Below are positions 9,027-21,222 of a DNA stretch of 64,000 nucleotides, piece by piece. Positions within the stretch are counted from its first letter, which is position 1, and each line of letters starts with the position of its first letter. Below the pieces are notes generated by a model, which was given only the letters and a program-made list of their open reading frames with translations, ran no database searches and was not told the DNA's origin. Position numbers and translations under genes: made by a program. This DNA comes from Aricia agestis (Eukaryota > Arthropoda > Insecta > Lepidoptera > Lycaenidae), in the NCBI RefSeq assembly GCF_905147365.1, contig NC_056406.1:3298501-3362500 (forward strand). The letters are read 5' to 3'.

Positions 9027-11434
9027 GGCTAATGCAAAAAGAAAAATATTTATTAAATAAATCTTAACAATCAAGCCAAGGAAACACCGAAAGGGCTAAT
9101 TTTGTGACACAAATAAAAAATTAAGACCCTCCTCTGTATCCTCTTCAATAGATGCAGCCGAAGCGGAAGATGAAGATGCATAGGCCTCATTTGTCCCTAT
9201 TTTTCGCAACACTGGGTCAGGGACCTCGTAAGAGTGACAACATTTGTTAACCCTTTTTAATCCGAATCTTACGTACAAAATTGCGTTTAGGGTTGATGTT
9301 GATAAACTGTTCCTGAGTTTTGTTTTAACTAAGTTAACTTGGCTAAATACACGCTCTACGTCTGCATTTGAATGAGGTAATGTTAACAACATTATTGCAA
9401 ATACAGCCAGTTCTTTGAAGGGATTATTTTCAGCAGCGTCCTTGTAGTCCAAAACTTCACACCAAAATTTAATAGTAGAGGAAGTACACTGCCATTGTAT
9501 AAAAACAATGTTTCGCCATTGTAATATAAGTTTATCAATTTCTGTAGCATTTACATTGAATTCTTGCGCTATTTCAATGATAGGTTTGATAACTTTTAGC
9601 GTCTCCTGCACTGAAAACATTGAAATTTTCTGTAGAACTGCAAAGTTCGTGGGCAATCTCGATTGTAATTCTGTCACAAGTTTAAGAGTAAAATTTATGC
9701 ATCTCTGTTTAAGATTTTGCGTCACTTCTTGTGCTAAATCATACTCCCTTAACTTTGTTTCGAAAACGTATCCCATATACACGGACGGATCTATATAACT
9801 GGCAATATTTTGTGTCAGTACGTCAACTCTGGCTGTAGGATTCAAAATGCGGCGACTTATAGATTCCGTTAAGCCAATAAGGTCATTGTAAAGTTTTGTT
9901 ATTTCAACATCATTACTTTCAAAAAGTTTATTTACCGTTTGGACTTCTCGAACGATTGGCTTAATATAAATTAAATATAAATGGTTTACGGGATCATTGT
10001 ACATATTGTATAACATTTCTGCCATATAACATTGTTCGCTGCTTCTGGAAACTTGAAACAACAGTTTCAACTCGTCCCATTGTTCCAAAATACGAACCAC
10101 AGCTGGCTCAATGGATATCCATCTAGTATTGCATAGTCGAGGAATCTTAAGAGGCTCTGATCCACAGTTCATGGTTTTGTATAATTATTTATAGTACATT
10201 TGCCGCTTCGACGAATGACTGAACCAGTTAAAAGTTTCACGTATTAAAAAGTCTATATTTCTAGGAAGTGTCCGTTCAGAGGCATGCGACATTGCTAACT
10301 GTAAGGAGTGACACACGCAGCGTACTAATACCAAGTTGTCTTTGCCAGTTTCATTTTTTAGCAATTGATGGACACCGTTTGTGGTACCCGTCATAACATT
10401 CGCGTTATCGGTGCCAATGCCGATTATATTTTTTATATTCAAATTTAAACCGGAAAGCAATATTTTTAAGCCATTAACTATCCCGTTTGCTGTTCCGTCT
10501 TCAATTTCGACTATTCCCAAGAAAGTGGAAACAATTTTCTTCAACGATAAGCTGAAATATGTAACCGTCACGCCTAACAATTTGCTTACTGAAACATCTG
10601 TTGATTCATCCATGAATATACTATATTCTTGATCTCCAATATCATCTACTAATTCTTGACAGAAATGTGGTGCCAAAACATTCTTAATTATATTTGTGCA
10701 CTTTGTTCTGTGCAGTCGCAAGTCAGCACTTTGGCTATCGCTAAATCTGTTCTTACATACTTGTGACAAATGATCAGTGGTTAGTATTGAACAATGTTCA
10801 CAAATGAACAAAGAAAGTGTACTTTCAGCTTTTTGAGTGTTGAGATTTTTTATCACCTTCGGGAACACAATTTTTTTGACCTCTTAAAGGTTCCATTGCT
10901 TTTAGGTGTTTGGAGGACGAAGCATGTTGTTTTAAAAAAAAATATTTTGCCACTAACTGACTCTTGCAATACTTACAGTAGGCCTTTGTGGTATCACTTT
11001 CGACCGGCTGAAGCCACTCTTTAAAATCGGATATCAATTCCCATTCTGCACGGTAATGTTGGCTGTATTTTGGAGGCATTGTCAATTTTATCTCTTTTTA
11101 ATAACTCTCAACGCACGTAATCACGTATGCAAATCAGACAAAACAAAAGGTACCGTTGATGACAATGTCGACTGTTGCTATAAACTACTACGAATTACGA
11201 TATGAAGTTCAATCTAAGGGGGATTCCCCAAATCATAGAGTATAGACCTCTGTGGTCCCGTTCAGAAACATCGCATTATTCTGGGTTCGTGTTTGCATTA
11301 AGAAATTCAAGTGTGAATAAGCTTTCCAATTAAAATGCTAAAAAATATGCTATATGCTAAACTGAATTTATGCATGCCAAATCACTTAGTAAAATGCTAA
11401 ATTTAGCCATAAAAATGCTAAATTGGCAGCACTG
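9027..11434 (-). mobile_element. hAT transposon copy (U2)
   Basis: The core is split by an in-frame TAA at about 10183 into a 227-codon N-terminal part and a 358-codon C-terminal part (10172-9096). There is no TTTA insertion. The variant VSRSSEQ is shared with U3 and U6. The BED finger ORF (11085-10825) is whole. Confidence 0.85.
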
Positions 11435-12527
11435 CTCTGTAGTTTCAGACCGACTTCCATAGGTGTTTTGATTGCTTTGCAATCTGTCATGTTGAATCTA
11501 TTTAACATACACTTGATATAACTTGTTTGATCCAATGTGATCTTGCCATTCTTTAATTTATTTATTCTCATACCTAAGATGTGATTGGCAGGACCCAGAT
11601 CCTTTATCTCGAACTCTTTCATATGTTTTTTCTTTATAATATTTTTATTTTGAGATGTTTTCGATGAAAATAGAATTATATCATCGACATAATATAATGC
11701 AATGATTATAATTTCATCATCTTGTTTATAAACATATACACAATGTTCTGAAGATAATCGTTTGAAGTTCAATTTATTGGTTAAAACCAAAGTTAATTTT
11801 TTCATACCAGGCTTTTGCTGCCTGCATAATGGCACATATTGTATATTTTATATTAAGTTGTAATATAGTTAACAAATTATTATTTGTCACTCATGGTTGC
11901 ATCATCTATGTCTCATTATCTAGGATTCTAGGCCGGGGCACCATTCCCAATTTGTACAGGAATGACTAAACATCAACTTTATATAAATAGTCATATTTTT
12001 GTAATTACGAGCACACTTCGCTTTAAGCTCGCAAAATTGTAACTCACCTACAATAAACGGTCACGGTAAATAGTCTTTAAATAATTCTTATTACCTCCAC
12101 ACTGGTAGTTAAAAAACCATAAATTGCCTTATTTAGCTTGTAAACTTTATTTTCATTTCCTGGAACAATAAACTTTTCTGGTTGTTCCATATAAATAGTT
12201 TCTGTTAAATTTCCATTCAAAAATGCAGTTTTTACATCCAGATGTACTATATACATATCATACTGAGCTGCCAGAGCTAGCAAAATTCTTATGGTTGAAT
12301 ATCTCACAACAGGGGCAAATGTTTCATTAAAATCAATTCCATATTTTTGGGTGTAACCTTTTGCTACTAATCTCGCTTTATACTTCAGTAATTCACCATT
12401 TGAACCCCTCTTTTAGCAAAAACCCATTTACATTTTACTGCCTTTTTCCCTATAGGTAAATCTACAATATTCCAACATTTATTTATAAGAAAAGAGTTAT
12501 ACTCATCATCTATAGCATCCTTCCATT
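11435..12527 (-). pseudogene. Copia reverse transcriptase copy (U2)
   Basis: Same breaks as U1; the insert lies at about 11826-12111 and the YVDD box near 11685-11700. No unit-specific change was noticed. Confidence 0.88.
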
Positions 12528-12829
12528 TTAGCCAACTCCTTCATTTTAGCGAGAAGCTGTGAAGGGCGTTGTTGGCCCAGATCCATCTCCTTTACTAGTT
12601 TATGAAATTGGGCTTCCGCACTCTCTTGGTATATTTTTAACAATCTATTCTTCAGGGCTTTGTAACGCTGTTGCTCCGGAGCAACCCCCGGGGGTTCATC
12701 TATTAAATCAGCGATTTGGCTTAACTCCTCTTTGCCGAGTTTCGCTAACACCAAGTCATATTTCACATTTTCTGACTGGCGTTGTGGTCCCACGACCGCT
12801 TCAAATTGGGCGAACCACATACGTGGCAT
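12506..12829 (-). pseudogene. Ty3/Gypsy gag fragment (U2)
   Basis: Identical at protein level to U1. The join with Copia falls near 12527. Confidence 0.8.
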
Positions 12830-13225
12830 ATCGGTCCAGGGATTGCCTGCTGCGGAGCCGGGTTGGCCATGTTACATGCGCGAAATTGTCTTTAAAACTC
12901 GAAACTGTGCTTAACACGATATTGTCTGGTACGCGTGCACTCGATAAGTTCGTATGACGCACTTTTGTAACACTCGGCGCGACGCGGTGAGTTGCGTGGG
13001 CAGTAGGGAACAAAAAATCACGAAAAGAACACGAAAAAAATTATCACGTCGGGTGTAACCATTTTTTTTTTTTTTTTTTTTTATAACTCCAGAGATTAAC
13101 ATAATGTAAAGGTAAAAAAGTATAAAAAGGATTAATTGTTTGATTGTAAAGGTTGGGTGGTTCATTGTCCATATTTTACCTTAACTGCAGCCAGCATTTG
13201 ACGGATGGCTGTTTTTTTTTTGCCC

Positions 13226-14278
13226 TCAGAGGGAGTCCAATGTAGAGAATTTGTCAAAATAATCAGGGTGACCCTGCATAAATCTGATAAGTCCATCTAG
13301 ATCTCTATTGAATATCAGAGACAGACCAGATAATGCACTAACTGCAACTGTAATGGGAACAAGAAGTTTTCCTCTTTCATTTTGTGGGCACAACATCGGA
13401 TTCCCATCATGAGTTACTGTTAATGTACCATACTGTGACACATTTATAGTGCCAGCCGTCAGATCCAATTCCGGAGCAGGGGGCTCCAACACACTGGTTC
13501 GAGATGACACAGATGGTGTAGCTCTTACAGTGACTCTAGCAGGTGCAGATGGTACAGATAGTGCTAGTGTCTTCTTATCCACCTCTTCCATCATGTTAGA
13601 GACACCTGCTGACATCAGATTCCATAGGGTTGAGACATCTTTTAATGCAGACTCAAAACATTGCACCTGTCCTTGCAACATCTTCTCTTGAATTTTGAAT
13701 GAGGACAAGACATTTGCTAACTCAGTTAGGTTGTTCCTCGCATTTACAGTGACCCCAGCTTGGTAAGCTGCAAGAAGGGATCTTAATGTAATATCAAGAT
13801 GTGTCACACTCAATGTGCAGGCCTCCCTTACGAAAGGCAAGAGTTGATATACATCATCCTGTGATTTTCCTACTAGCATCCTGTATGTGCGCTCCAAGTT
13901 GCCTACCTGTGGTGCAGCCAATATCTCGATTGATCTCAGAAATTCAAGAATTATTGAATCCAAAGGGTCAGATATTATCATCAAGGTTTCCCCCAGTCTT
14001 GAGACAGGATCTTCTTCTTTGCTCTCCCCTCTCACATTGTCTCTCTTAGGTGGCCTGGTTTGTTGGCCTTCTGTTTGAGGTCTGTGAGGAGTTTGGAGCT
14101 TGGATGTCACATTGGGGTCTATATTGGTTGGTGATAATAATTTCTGAACTATTGGACCCTCAGTCAATGACTCTATTTCTGATGCCTCCGGAGTCTGAAA
14201 TGTAGAGCTCGCCCTACTTGCTCTATGACCATGATGATGCCTGCCCTTTCCACTTTGATTGGGATTTCTTGTAGACAT
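13226..14278 (-). CDS. Virus-like ORF copy (U2, 350 codons)
   Basis: Insert 13062-14345, T tract 21 nt. Protein as U0 and U1; stops early at the same 4-bp difference. Confidence 0.5.
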   Translation of the reverse strand: MSTRNPNQSGKGRHHHGHRASRASSTFQTPEASEIESLTEGPIVQKLLSPTNIDPNVTSKLQTPHRPQTEGQQTRPPKRDNVRGESKEEDPVSRLGETLMIISDPLDSIILEFLRSIEILAAPQVGNLERTYRMLVGKSQDDVYQLLPFVREACTLSVTHLDITLRSLLAAYQAGVTVNARNNLTELANVLSSFKIQEKMLQGQVQCFESALKDVSTLWNLMSAGVSNMMEEVDKKTLALSVPSAPARVTVRATPSVSSRTSVLEPPAPELDLTAGTINVSQYGTLTVTHDGNPMLCPQNERGKLLVPITVAVSALSGLSLIFNRDLDGLIRFMQGHPDYFDKFSTLDSL

Positions 14279-14365
14279 GGTAATGTCTAGAAATCGTTTT
14301 AAAAGTTTTAAAACGATTTCTTTTTAAAACTTTTAAAAGTTTTACAAAAATTATCACGTCGGGGT

Positions 14366-14580
14366 TGTTGGAAATGTAACTAGTGAACGCAATCTCCTTA
14401 GTATTTAATTATTAAAAAAAAATATATGTCAGCTGTCATTATCATTTTGTAGAATGTAAAAATTACTGCTCGAGCTCTTGGCCCAACTTTTGCTGTGGTA
14501 TGTACGACTGTGCTCTTGAAAAATATAATATCTGAATTAATCTCATCCAGTGTTTATTTTCCCAACCATTTTCCTCAACA
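14366..14580 (-). mobile_element. Solo LTR copy (U2)
   Basis: Same length and termini; lies 88 bp upstream of the viral-like ATG at 14278. Confidence 0.8.
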
Positions 14581-15128
14581 GGGGTCACCACTTTTGGAAT
14601 TGTCTATACTCTAGTGTTCTTGATCCTGATTTGGAGATAAATTAAAGAGTCGTTTCACTTGATTATATATTTTGGTAACTAAGATTATACGTGTCCCCTA
14701 ATGCCCGGCTCGCACGCAACTGAGGTCCGTGGCCCTACGCCACCTCACCTTACATTTGTGTTAGCACTCTGTTGTGTTAGTACTGCAACTACGCATTCGC
14801 CACAAACATAACTGCATTCATAAGTTCATAACTCAGTACGTAATTTGTATGTGGGTTAGTACACTAATGCTTAACAGCGTCCATTAATGTAAACCGTTTT
14901 TATTCTTACTTGATTTATTTTCTATGAGAGTTTTATTTTTGACAAAGTGTAAAATTAACTTAGGTAGTAAATGTATACTTATGCCGCCTATAAGTTGGTA
15001 AGTTGTGATTTTTGACTGATAAAGATTTACTTAAATAGTCAATTTTGTGATAAGATAATACTTAAACTTACTTATAATTCGAAATGTCCATATTATGTAC
15101 CCATAGTCCATATTAAACATGCTGTGGT

Positions 15129-17532
15129 GGCTAATGCAAAAAGAAAAATATTTATTAAATAAATCTTAACAATCAAGCCAAGGAAACACCGAAAGGGCTA
15201 ATTTTGTGACACAAATAAAAAATTAAGACCCTCCTCTGTATCCTCTTCAATAGATGCAGCCGAAGCGGAAGATGAAGATGCATAGGCCTCATTTGTCCCT
15301 ATTTTTCGCAACACTGGGTCAGGGACCTCGTAAGAGTGACAACATTTGTTAACCCTTTTTAATCCGAATCTTACGTACAAAATTGCGTTTAGGGTTGATG
15401 TTGATAAACTGTTCCTGAGTTTTGTTTTAACTAAGTTAACTTGGCTAAATACACGCTCTACGTCTGCATTTGAATGAGGTAATGTTAACAACATTATTGC
15501 AAATACAGCCAGTTCTTTGAAGGGATTATTTTCAGCAGCGTCCTTGTAGTCCAAAACTTCACACCAAAATTTAATAGTAGAGGAAGTACACTGCCATTGT
15601 ATAAAAACAATGTTTCGCCATTGTAATATAAGTTTATCAATTTCTGTAGCATTTACATTGAATTCTTGCGCTATTTCAATGATAGGTTTGATAACTTTTA
15701 GCGTCTCCTGCACTGAAAACATTGAAATTTTCTGTAGAACTGCAAAGTTCGTGGGCAATCTCGATTGTAATTCTGTCACAAGTTTAAGAGTAAAATTTAT
15801 GCATCTCTGTTTAAGATTTTGCGTCACTTCTTGTGCTAAATCATACTCCCTTAACTTTGTTTCGAAAACGTATCCCATATACACGGACGGATCTATATAA
15901 CTGGCAATATTTTGTGTCAGTACGTCAACTCTGGCTGTAGGATTCAAAATGCGGCGACTTATAGATTCCGTTAAGCCAATAAGGTCATTGTAAAGTTTTG
16001 TTATTTCAACATCATTACTTTCAAAAAGTTTATTTACCGTTTGGACTTCTCGAACGATTGGCTTAATATAAATTAAATATAAATGGTTTACGGGATCATT
16101 GTACATATTGTATAACATTTCTGCCATATAACATTGTTCGCTGCTTCTGGAAACTTGAAACAACAGTTTCAACTCGTCCCATTGTTCCAAAATACGAACC
16201 ACAGCTGGCTCAATGGATATCCATCTAGTATTGCATAGTCGAGGAATCTTAAGAGGCTCTGATCCACAGTTCATGGTTTTGTATAATTATTTATAGTACA
16301 TTTGCCGCTTCGACGAATGACTGAACCAGTTAAAAGTTTCACGTATTAAAAAGTCTATATTTCTAGGAAGTGTCCGTTCAGAGGCATGCGACATTGCTAA
16401 CTGTAAGGAGTGACACACGCAGCGTACTAATACCAAGTTGTCTTTGCCAGTTTCATTTTTTAGCAATTGATGGACACCGTTTGTGGTACCCGTCATAACA
16501 TTCGCGTTATCGGTGCCAATGCCGATTATATTTTTTATATTCAAATTTAAACCGGAAAGCAATATTTTTAAGCCATTAACTATCCCGTTTGCTGTTCCGT
16601 CTTCAATTTCGACTATTCCCAAGAAAGTGGAAACAATTTTCTTCAACGATAAGCTGAAATATGTAACCGTCACGCCTAACAATTTGCTTACTGAAACATC
16701 TGTTGATTCATCCATGAATATACTATATTCTTGATCTCCAATATCATCTACTAATTCTTGACAGAAATGTGGTACCAAAACATTCTTAATTATATTTGTG
16801 CACTTTGTTCTGTGCAGTCGCAAGTCAGCACTTTGGCTATCGCTAAATCTGTTCTTACATACTTGTGACAAATGATCAGTGGTTAGTATTGAACAATGTT
16901 CACAAATGAACAAAGAAAGTGTACTTTCAGCTTTTTGAGTGTTGAGATTTTTTATCACCTTCGGGAACACAATTTTTTTGACCTCTTAAAGGTTCCATTG
17001 CTTTTAGGTGTTTGGAGGACGAAGCATGTTGTTTTAAAAAAAAATATTTTGCCACTAACTGACTCTTGCAATACAGTAGGCCTTTGTGGTATCACTTTCG
17101 ACCGGCTGAAGCCACTCTTTAAAATCGGATATCAATTCCCATTCTGCACGGTAATGTTGGCTGTATTTTGGAGGCATTGTCAATTTTATCTCTTTTTAAT
17201 AACTCTCAACGCACGTAATCACGTATGCAAATCAGACAAAACAAAAGGTACCGTTGATGACAATGTCGACTGTTGCTATAAACTACTACGAATTACGATA
17301 TGAAGTTCAATCTAAGGGGGATTCCCCAAATCATAGAGTATAGACCTCTGTGGTCCCGTTCAGAAACATCGCATTATTCTGGGTTCGTGTTTGCATTAAG
17401 AAATTCAAGTGTGAATAAGCTTTCCAATTAAAATGCTAAAAAATATGCTATATGCTAAACTGAATTTATGCATGCCAAATCACTTAGTAAAATGCTAAAT
17501 TTAGCCATAAAAATGCTAAATTGGCAGCACTG
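15129..17532 (-). mobile_element. hAT transposon copy (U3)
   Basis: Carries the TAA stop (about 16285) and a 4-bp deletion at about 17073 that breaks the BED finger around its first cysteine pair, so the zinc-finger frame is lost. An alanine-to-valine change occurs in the core. The C-terminal core part (16274-15198) is open. Confidence 0.85.
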
Positions 17533-18625
17533 CTCTGTAGTTTCAGACCGACTTCCATAGGTGTTTTGATTGCTTTGCAATCTGTCATGTTGAATCTATT
17601 TAACATACACTTGATATAACTTGTTTGATCCAATGTGATCTTGCCATTCTTTAATTTATTTATTCTCATACCTAAGATGTGATTGGCAGGACCCAGATCC
17701 TTTATCTCGAACTCTTTCATATGTTTTTTCTTTATAATATTTTTATTTTGAGATGTTTTCGATGAAAATAGAATTATATCATCGACATAATATAATGCAA
17801 TGATTATAATTTCATCATCTTGTTTATAAACATATACACAATGTTCTGAAGATAATCGTTTGAAGTTCAATTTATTGGTTAAAACCAAAGTTAATTTTTT
17901 CATACCAGGCTTTTGCTGCCTGCATAATGGCACATATTGTATATTTTATATTAAGTTGTAATATAGTTAACAAATTATTATTTGTCACTCATGGTTGCAT
18001 CATCTATGTCTCATTATCTAGGATTCTAGGCCGGGGCACCATTCCCAATTTGTACAGGAATGACTAAACATCAACTTTATATAAATAGTCATATTTTTGT
18101 AATTACGAGCACACTTCGCTTTAAGCTCGCAAAATTGTAACTCACCTACAATAAACGGTCACGGTAAATAGTCTTTAAATAATTCTTATTACCTCCACAC
18201 TGGTAGTTAAAAAACCATAAATTGCCTTATTTAGCTTGTAAACTTTATTTTCATTTCCTGGAACAATAAACTTTTCTGGTTGTTCCATATAAATAGTTTC
18301 TGTTAAATTTCCATTCAAAAATGCAGTTTTTACATCCAGATGTACTATATACATATCATACTGAGCTGCCAGAGCTAGCAAAATTCTTATGGTTGAATAT
18401 CTCACAACAGGGGCAAATGTTTCATTAAAATCAATTCCATATTTTTGGGTGTAACCTTTTGCTACTAATCTCGCTTTATACTTCAGTAATTCACCATTTG
18501 AACCCCTCTTTTAGCAAAAACCCATTTACATTTTACTGCCTTTTTCCCTATAGGTAAATCTACAATATTCCAACATTTATTTATAAGAAAAGAGTTATAC
18601 TCATCATCTATAGCATCCTTCCATT
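17533..18625 (-). pseudogene. Copia reverse transcriptase copy (U3)
   Basis: Insert at about 17924-18209. The YVDD-containing piece is 17933-17484 and the LDVKTAFLNG piece 18405-18175, as in U1. Confidence 0.88.
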
Positions 18626-18927
18626 TTAGCCAACTCCTTCATTTTAGCGAGAAGCTGTGAAGGGCGTTGTTGGCCCAGATCCATCTCCTTTACTAGTTTA
18701 TGAAATTGGGCTTCCGCACTCTCTTGGTATATTTTTAACAATCTATTCTTCAGGGCTTTGTAACGCTGTTGCTCCGGAGCAACCCCCGGGGGTTCATCTA
18801 TTAAATCAGCGATTTGGCTTAACTCCTCTTTGCCGAGTTTCGCTAACACCAAGTCATATTTCACATTTTCTGACTGGCGTTGTGGTCCCACGACCGCTTC
18901 AAATTGGGCGAACCACATACGTGGCAT
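18604..18927 (-). pseudogene. Ty3/Gypsy gag fragment (U3)
   Basis: Identical at protein level to U1. The join with Copia falls near 18625. Confidence 0.8.
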
Positions 18928-19259
18928 ATCGGTCCAGGGATTGCCTGCTGCGGAGCCGGGTTGGCCATGTTACATGCGCGAAATTGTCTTTAAAACTCGA
19001 AACTGTGCTTAACACGATATTGTCTGGTACGCGTGCACTCGATAAGTTCGTATGACGCACTTTTGTAACACTCGGCGCGACGCGGTGAGTTGCGTGGGCA
19101 GTAGGGAACAAAAAATCACGAAAAGAACACGAAAAAAATTATCACGTCGGGTGTAACCATTTTTTTTTTTATTTTTTTTTATAACTCCAGAGATTAACAT
19201 AATGTAAAGGTAAAAAAGTATAAAAAGGATTAATTGTTTGATTGTAAAGGTTGGGTGGT

Positions 19260-20372
19260 TCATTGTCCATATTTTACCTTAACTGCAGCCAGCATTTGAC
19301 GGATGGCTGTTTTTTTTTTGCCCTCTGAGTCCAATGTAGAGAATTTGTCAAAATAATCAGGGTGACCCTGCATAAATCTGATAAGTCCATCTAGATCTCT
19401 ATTGAATATCAGAGACAGACCAGATAATGCACTAACTGCAACTGTAATGGGAACAAGAAGTTTTCCTCTTTCATTTTGTGGGCACAACATCGGATTCCCA
19501 TCATGAGTTACTGTTAATGTACCATACTGTGACACATTTATAGTGCCAGCCGTCAGATCCAATTCCGGAGCAGGGGGCTCCAACACACTGGTTCGAGATG
19601 ACACAGATGGTGTAGCTCTTACAGTGACTCTAGCAGGTGCAGATGGTACAGATAGTGCTAGTGTCTTCTTATCCACCTCTTCCATCATGTTAGAGACACC
19701 TGCTGACATCAGATTCCATAGGGTTGAGACATCTTTTAATGCAGACTCAAAACATTGAACCTGTCCTTGCAACATCTTCTCTTGAATTTTGAATGAGGAC
19801 AAGACATTTGCTAACTCAGTTAGGTTGTTCCTCGCATTTACAGTGACCCCAGCTTGGTAAGCTGCAAGAAGGGATCTTAATGTAATATCAAGATGTGTCA
19901 CACTCAATGTGCAGGCCTCCCTTACGAAAGGCAAGAGTTGATATACATCATCCTGTGATTTTCCTACTAGCATCCTGTATGTGCGCTCCAAGTTGCCTAC
20001 CTGTGGTGCAGCCAATATCTCGATTGATCTCAGAAATTCAAGAATTATTGAATCCAAAGGGTCAGATATTATCATCAAGGTTTTCCCCAGTCTTGAGACA
20101 GGATCTTCTTCTTTGCTCTCCCCTCTCACATTGTCTCTCTTAGGTGGCCTGGTTTGTTGGCCTTCTGTTTGAGGTCTGTGAGGAGTTTGGAGCTTGGATG
20201 TCACATTGGGGTCTATATTGGTTGGTGATAATAATTTCTGAACTATTGGACCCTCAGTCAATGACTCTATTTCTGATGCCTCCGGAGTCTGAAATGTAGA
20301 GCTCGCCCTACTTGCTCTATGACCATGATGATGCCTGCCCTTTCCACTTTGATTGGGATTTCTTGTAGACAT
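19260..20372 (-). CDS. Virus-like ORF, only copy with the longer C terminus (U3, 370 codons)
   Basis: Insert 19160-20439. The 4-bp difference at about 19325 keeps the frame open for 20 more codons, ending in a lysine-rich stretch (GKKKTAIRQ...) and stopping at 19260. It also carries E97K. The T tract at the insert end is ten T, one A, nine T. The longer form is probably closer to the ancestral gene because the extra residues use what is otherwise 3' UTR in all seven other copies. The reverse (a secondary read-through) cannot be excluded. Confidence 0.5.
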   Translation of the reverse strand: MSTRNPNQSGKGRHHHGHRASRASSTFQTPEASEIESLTEGPIVQKLLSPTNIDPNVTSKLQTPHRPQTEGQQTRPPKRDNVRGESKEEDPVSRLGKTLMIISDPLDSIILEFLRSIEILAAPQVGNLERTYRMLVGKSQDDVYQLLPFVREACTLSVTHLDITLRSLLAAYQAGVTVNARNNLTELANVLSSFKIQEKMLQGQVQCFESALKDVSTLWNLMSAGVSNMMEEVDKKTLALSVPSAPARVTVRATPSVSSRTSVLEPPAPELDLTAGTINVSQYGTLTVTHDGNPMLCPQNERGKLLVPITVAVSALSGLSLIFNRDLDGLIRFMQGHPDYFDKFSTLDSEGKKKTAIRQMLAAVKVKYGQ

Positions 20373-20459
20373 GGTAATGTCTAGAAATCGTTTTAAAAGT
20401 TTTAAAACGATTTCTTTTTAAAACTTTTAAAAGTTTTACAAAAATTATCACGTCGGGGT

Positions 20460-20674
20460 TGTTGGAAATGTAACTAGTGAACGCAATCTCCTTAGTATTT
20501 AATTATTAAAAAAAAATATATGTCAGCTGTCATTATCATTTTGTAGAATGTAAAAATTACTGCTCGAGCTCTTGGCCCAACTTTTGCTGTGGTATGTACG
20601 ACTGTGCTCTTGAAAAATATAATATCTGAATTAATCTCATCCAGTGTTTATTTTCCCAACCATTTTCCTCAACA
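20460..20674 (-). mobile_element. Solo LTR copy (U3)
   Basis: Same length and termini; precedes the only long-form viral-like ORF. Confidence 0.8.
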
Positions 20675-21222
20675 GGGGTCACCACTTTTGGAATTGTCTA
20701 TACTCTAGTGTTCTTGATCCTGATTTGGAGATAAATTAAAGAGTCGTTTCACTTGATTATATATTTTGGTAACTAAGATTATACGTGTCCCCTAATGCCC
20801 AGCTCGCACGCAACTGAGGTCCGTGGCCCTACGCCACCTCACCTTACATTTGTGTTAGCACTCTGTTGTGTTAGTACTGCAACTACGCATTCGCCACAAA
20901 CATAACTGCATTCATAAGTTCATAACTCAGTACGTAATTTGTATGTGGGTTAGTACACTAATGCTTAACAGCGTCCATTAATGTAAACCGTTTTTATTCT
21001 TACTTGATTTATTTTCTATGAAATTTTTATTTTTGACAAAGTGTAAAATTAACTTAGGTAGTAAATGTATACTTATGCCGCCTATAAGTTGGTAAGTTGT
21101 GATTTTTGACTGATAAAGATTTACTTAAATAGTCAATTTTGTGATAAGATAATACTTAAACTTACTTATAATTCGAAATGTCCATATTATGTACCCATAG
21201 TCCATATTAAACATGCTGTGGT

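Larger units (their letters stand above)
9027..15128. repeat. Array unit U2
   Basis: Same layout as U1. The hAT core carries a TAA stop but lacks the 4-bp TTTA insertion of U1. The Gypsy LTR remnant has CCCGGCTCGC, a variant shared only with U4 and U5. The viral-like insert has a 21-nt T tract. Confidence 0.95.
15129..21222. repeat. Array unit U3
   Basis: A mosaic unit. Its hAT shares a 4-bp deletion in the zinc-finger region and an A-to-V change with U6. Its viral-like ORF shares the E97K change with U6 and a silent SNP (TTGAACCTG) with U7. It is the only unit whose viral-like ORF runs to 370 residues. Its T tract is interrupted by an A (19171). Confidence 0.95.
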
